DNA from: Planctomycetota bacterium
Lineage (GTDB): Bacteria; Planctomycetota; Phycisphaerae; WQYP01
Assembly: GCA_021826605.1 (NCBI GenBank)
Contig: JAKAZF010000081.1
Location: 1-8,861, forward strand
DNA: 8,861 bases
Direction of reading: 5' to 3'
Below, piece by piece: positions 6,181 through 8,861 of the stretch (position 1 is its first letter; every line of letters starts with the position of its first letter). The position numbers and the translations under genes were made by a program. The notes below the pieces were generated by a model that was not told where the DNA came from, made no database searches, and saw only the letters and a list, made by a program, of their open reading frames with translations.

Positions 6181-7251
6181 TCACGTGTACTTCTCCGGAT
6201 ATTGCTGCTGAATCTGGGCGACCAGTTGTTTAATGTGCTCGGTTTTACTCGCCGGGCAGACCAGGGTGGCGGTGGGGGTGTGGACGATTACCAGGTCCTT
6301 CAGGCCGATGGTTGCGATCAGGTGGTCCTTTTCGGAAATCGCCAGTACTTCGGAGGAATCCAGGGACGCGAGTTGGCAGCCGACGGCGCGGTTGCCGGCG
6401 GCGTCGGGGGATACGGTGGCGGCTACGGAATTCCAGTTGCCTACATCGAGCCAATTTACCGGCATGGGAACCATGGCAACATGTGAAGATTTCTCCATGA
6501 CTGCATAGTCGATGCTGATTTTTGGCAGCGTGGGATATATGTCCGCCAGGACACGCTTAAAATCGCTGGTTCCCCAGGCGGCGGCAATTTTTGTCACGCC
6601 TTCGTAGGATTGGGGTAAGTGCGTCTGCAATTGTTTCAGAATGGTTTGCGTTTTCCAGACAAACATGCCGCTGTTCCAGAAAAATTTCCCGGATTGCACA
6701 TATTGTTGTGCCACAGCTTCCACGGGTTTTTCCTTAAAGGCTGTGACGTTATACGCGCCGGTGCCCAGTTCGGTGCCGCGCTCCACGTAGCCGTAGCCTG
6801 TGGCGGCGTGGGTGGGTTTAATGCCAAAAGTTACCAGATATTCGGGGTATTGATCGAGCATGTCAAAGGCGGTGCGCAGAGCGCTTTGAAAAATATCCAG
6901 CGGTTCGATGATGTGATCTGCGGTGAGAATGGCCATGGCGGAGTCGGGGTTTACGCGAGCCAGCACGGCGGCGGAAAGGGCTACGGCATTGGCGGTATCG
7001 CGGCCCATGGGTTCGCCGATGACTTGGCTTTCCGGCAGCATGGCCAAGTCCGCCAGTACCTGATCAGCATAGTTGGCGGATGTGCATACGTACACGCCGG
7101 CGGGTTCAATGAGGCCGCGCAATCGGCCAACGGCGATAGATAAAAGCGATTGGCCACCGATAAAACGCAACAATTGCTTGGGGCGCAGACGCGTGGACAT
7201 CGGCCAAAGCCGCGTACCGGAACCGCCCGCCATGATCACTGCAAAACGCAT
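6181..7251 (-). CDS. manC: Mannose-1-phosphate guanylyltransferase (GDP-mannose pyrophosphorylase), monofunctional
   Basis: The 356-residue protein is a nucleotidyltransferase making GDP-mannose from mannose 1-phosphate and GTP in the cytoplasm. Signature motifs are GGSGTRLWPMS at 9-19 followed by RPKQ at 23-26, IGEPMGRDTANA at 78-89, LTADH at 109-113, FKEKP at 172-176 and WNSGMF at 192-197. It lacks the C-terminal cupin phosphomannose-isomerase domain found in the roughly 470-residue bifunctional enzymes, so isomerase activity must come from elsewhere. AAAGGA (minus strand, 7265-7260) precedes the ATG by eight bases. GDP-mannose feeds surface polysaccharide and, in some bacteria, GDP-D-glycero-D-manno-heptose-like sugars are made by related enzymes. 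The motifs here fit the mannose enzyme best, but exact sugar specificity is not proven by motifs alone. It is divergent from the secreted protein at 7658. Confidence 0.94.
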   Translation of the reverse strand: MRFAVIMAGGSGTRLWPMSTRLRPKQLLRFIGGQSLLSIAVGRLRGLIEPAGVYVCTSANYADQVLADLAMLPESQVIGEPMGRDTANAVALSAAVLARVNPDSAMAILTADHIIEPLDIFQSALRTAFDMLDQYPEYLVTFGIKPTHAATGYGYVERGTELGTGAYNVTAFKEKPVEAVAQQYVQSGKFFWNSGMFVWKTQTILKQLQTHLPQSYEGVTKIAAAWGTSDFKRVLADIYPTLPKISIDYAVMEKSSHVAMVPMPVNWLDVGNWNSVAATVSPDAAGNRAVGCQLASLDSSEVLAISEKDHLIATIGLKDLVIVHTPTATLVCPASKTEHIKQLVAQIQQQYPEKYT

Positions 7252-7301
7252 CTATGGAATCCTTTCGTTATTTTACCACCGTCGGACCGCAGGCATCTTG
7301 C

Positions 7302-7328
7302 CGAAAAAGGTACCTGACACCTTTTTCG
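7302..7328. repeat. Isolated copy of the repeat's AT-rich hairpin
   Basis: CGAAAAAGGT and ACCTTTTTCG form a perfect 10-bp stem around the loop ACCTGAC. The loop and the inner seven stem pairs are identical to those at 5313-5333, 6012-6032 and 7392-7412, but here the neighbouring parts of the composite repeat are absent. Confidence 0.88.
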
Positions 7329-7366
7329 CGCACGTATGCGCGGGAGGTGCAGGCGGGACGCCTGCA
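7327..7366. repeat. Two further hairpins adjoining the AT-rich hairpin
   Basis: CGCGCA at 7327-7332 pairs with TGCGCG at 7337-7342 around a CGTA loop. TGCAGGCG at 7348-7355 pairs with CGCCTGCA at 7359-7366 around GGA. Both stems are perfect. Confidence 0.75.
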
Positions 7367-7380
7367 TTACAGTTAACTTC

Positions 7381-7459
7381 TGCATCCTCGTAAAAGGTAC
7401 CTGACACCTTTTTCGGGGGTTCCACCACCGGCAGAGCCGGCGGCTTTGTGAAGCATCGG
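7381..7459 (+). repeat. Composite hairpin repeat, direct partial copy
   Basis: The block matches 6001-6079 with five mismatches and no gaps. It contains the AAAAGGT/ACCTTTT hairpin (7392-7412) and the hairpin CCGGC-AGA-GCCGG (7429-7441). Looser similarity continues to the GGGCCGTG just before the 7-bp array at 7485. The left part of the full element (TGGAACC and TAGCATT arrays) is missing. Confidence 0.9.
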
Positions 7460-7484
7460 AGTGCCGGCGCTATGCTGGGCCGTG

Positions 7485-7540
7485 TTCTAGCTCCTAACTT
7501 CTAGCTCCTAGCTTCTAACTCCTAACTCCTAACTCCTAAC
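7485..7540. repeat. 7-bp tandem array, 8 units
   Basis: Eight 7-mers in register alternate between TTCTAGC/TTCTAAC and TCCTAAC/TCCTAGC, and the last three units are identical TCCTAAC. This is the cleanest array in the window. It directly follows GTG of the repeat's GGGCCGTG end, exactly where the shorter TTCTAAC array starts at 6099. Confidence 0.93.
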
Positions 7541-7560
7541 TCCTCTTTCCCGGTCTACGT

Positions 7561-7566
7561 TATAAT
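7561..7566 (+). promoter_or_regulatory. Candidate -10 box for the YdjY-like gene
   Basis: A perfect TATAAT lies 91 bases before the start codon at 7658, just after the 7-bp array. No good TTGACA-like -35 is found at 16-18 bases; that position falls in the array's end (AACTCC). The call rests on the -10 alone and implies a leader of about 85 bases. Confidence 0.4.
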
Positions 7567-7657
7567 CGATTTTTGGGAAGGTATAAATCGTGCGGGGGCG
7601 ATCAGGCAGGTTCCGGGTGCTTGAATCGGGGTTGCGGCTGATGAACGGGGATTAACG

Positions 7658-8861
7658 ATGATTCGATATTTTCGGTTTTTGGCGGGTGCAACTGTGGCTG
7701 CGGTGTTGATGGCGGGGGGGCTGGTCAACGCTGCCAACCCGCCAGCCCCGGCGGCGGATAATTCGGTTGTATTGGCCGGCCCTAAAATCAACGCGCGAAA
7801 ACATGAATTTCAGATTCCGGCGGCTTTCTGGAATGAACATCTTACGGATTGGCTGGACGTGGCATTAAGCGGGCGGCCCAGTAATTTTCTGCATGAGACG
7901 GTGTTAAGCGTTCAAACCACACGCCATATTCTTAAAACTGCCTTTCATCGCATTGGTTACCATTCGGCTACCCGGTGGTCGCCGGATCTCAGTGATTTTG
8001 GCTTTATTCGCGGACAGCCGGTGCTGGTGCTGGTGAAGTTTGGGGTTCAGGGGAAGGTGCAGACGTTTCTTCTGGATGAGTTGATTGAATTTCGCGCGTG
8101 GCATGTTTCGGTAGGGCCTTTTGGCTGGCTGTATCTGGGCACGCATAACCCGTATGGACCTGCGGTGCCGCGCCCGCAGCCGCGGGCGGGTCAGCGGGTT
8201 GATCCGGCGGATATTCTAGCGGATGATCCGCAGGCGGCCATGCAGTTTCGCGGCATTCAGCATTCCTCGCAGGCGTTGCTGGATTTTCCGCTTTGTTTTG
8301 ATCATTGGATTTATCCGAATATTCGTTATCACCGGAACTCCGCAGCGCTTTCCATGAAGGTTTTTGACAGCAATGGGAAGGTGCCGGTGCAACTGATTAT
8401 TCGTCGCGTGTCTGAGGTGCAGTATTTGCAGGCGGCGGAAAAATATTGGCACGATCCGGCGTTTGCCGCTTATATCCGGCAGCAGTTGCCGATTGCTAAA
8501 GCGGTGGATGCGGCGCGGCGCAAGTTGTGGCATTTGATTAACACGAAACCGTTTTCCTGGACGAATTGGCGGGTGGAGCGCTGTGTCGCGCAGTTGCATT
8601 ATGGTTACGCCCGGCTTCAGGCCGCGTGGGTGGCGTGGGATGTGGGCCATGCGCGATTCCGGGCGGCGAATAATTTGTCGGCGACTCAGGTGGCGGTGCA
8701 GGCGAAATTGTTTTTGTCTCATCTGCAGCAGGCCAAGCAAAGCGATCATCAGCAGTGGCTGGCAGCCCAGGCGTTTGATCAATTACGCCAACTCAAAAAG
8801 TCGTCCACAAAAGCGAATGCAGTGGCGGTTCGGCAATTGCGATCGGCAGAACTTGCCGCCC
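7658..8861 (+). CDS. Secreted YdjY-like domain protein, N-terminal 401 residues (3' end outside window)
   Basis: The frame is open from ATG 7658 through the last base, giving at least 401 residues with no stop. Residues 1-25 look like a Sec signal peptide: a basic MIRYFR start, a hydrophobic core to about residue 22, and a likely cleavage after V-N-A. Residues about 37-145 resemble the YdjY-like domain: a strand-rich start (KINARKHEFQIP), then W-L-D-V-A-L, F-L-H-E-T (H79, E80), and a helix ending H-R-I-G near 100. This is recognition by pattern, not a search. From about 255 on the sequence is rich in Ala, Gln, Arg and Trp and looks mainly helical, possibly coiled coil. The function is unknown; it is likely periplasmic or at the cell surface. 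GGGG at 7647-7650 is a modest ribosome site. Codon composition matches the other genes. Confidence 0.72.
   Translation, partial: MIRYFRFLAGATVAAVLMAGGLVNAANPPAPAADNSVVLAGPKINARKHEFQIPAAFWNEHLTDWLDVALSGRPSNFLHETVLSVQTTRHILKTAFHRIGYHSATRWSPDLSDFGFIRGQPVLVLVKFGVQGKVQTFLLDELIEFRAWHVSVGPFGWLYLGTHNPYGPAVPRPQPRAGQRVDPADILADDPQAAMQFRGIQHSSQALLDFPLCFDHWIYPNIRYHRNSAALSMKVFDSNGKVPVQLIIRRVSEVQYLQAAEKYWHDPAFAAYIRQQLPIAKAVDAARRKLWHLINTKPFSWTNWRVERCVAQLHYGYARLQAAWVAWDVGHARFRAANNLSATQVAVQAKLFLSHLQQAKQSDHQQWLAAQAFDQLRQLKKSSTKANAVAVRQLRSAELAA

Larger units (their letters stand above)
7252..7657. other. Repeat-rich divergent intergenic region
   Basis: These 406 bases between manC (leftward) and the secreted YdjY-like gene (rightward) hold no credible protein gene. 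They contain three adjacent hairpins (7302-7366), a composite repeat copy (7381-7459), a clean 7-bp array (7485-7540), and a TATAAT box (7561-7566), each listed separately. Both genes read away from here, so its hairpins cannot end either transcript. Confidence 0.8.

Noticed and set aside
6202..7143. Plus-strand open frames inside manC
   Set aside because: They are antisense to a well-supported enzyme; their Gly-rich composition is that of a shadow frame.
8216..8782. Minus-strand frame of 188 codons
   Set aside because: It is antisense to the YdjY-like gene, very rich in Arg/His/Pro, and has no domain pattern; the plus frame has a signal peptide and normal composition.

Overview
The window reads as a moderately GC-rich chromosome segment from a Gram-negative bacterium with an outer membrane and a heptose-containing envelope polysaccharide (lpxK, hldE and gmhB homologues in a row). 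A planctomycete or another PVC-group lineage is the best guess. It rests on the look of the YdjY-like secreted protein, the 2-TM extension on GmhB and the gene order, and is an inference, not a proven assignment.

Layout. (1) Positions 1-4834, + strand: a probable operon of the LpxK C-terminus, bifunctional HldE, GmhB with an unusual membrane-anchoring tail, a class-I glutamine amidotransferase-like (peptidase C26/PuuD-type) hydrolase, a thioredoxin-fold protein with a WCGDC site, and a small two-TM coiled-coil protein. The first three make lipid A and the activated heptose precursor; the last three have no proven link to that pathway. (2) 4835-5250: a spacer with no convincing protein gene, then a minus-strand tRNA-Ala(CGC) with the G3:U70 identity pair and its own plausible promoter. 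(3) 5250-6180: a minus-strand ruvX framed on both sides by a composite repeat in mirror-image orientation. (4) 6181-7251: minus-strand manC (mannose-1-phosphate guanylyltransferase without the isomerase domain). (5) 7252-7657: a 406-base divergent intergenic region holding two more copies of the repeat core, extra hairpins, a clean 7-bp tandem array and a perfect TATAAT. (6) 7658 to the end: the first 401 codons of a secreted YdjY-like protein, open through the window edge.

The most interesting structure is the repeat system. Its core is a hairpin built of three 7-mers (AAAAGGT, ACCTGAC, ACCTTTT), followed by a CCGGC-NGA-GCCGG hairpin and bordered by degenerate tandem arrays whose unit is always 7 bp although the unit sequence changes (TGGAACC, TAGCATT/TAGCATC, TTCTAAC/TCCTAAC, TGTAACC types). 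Two copies form inverted arms around ruvX, 102 of 106 positions identical without gaps. Their 7-bp arrays differ by two whole units, and one array runs into the ruvX stop codon. No transposase, CRISPR array or rRNA is visible in the window.
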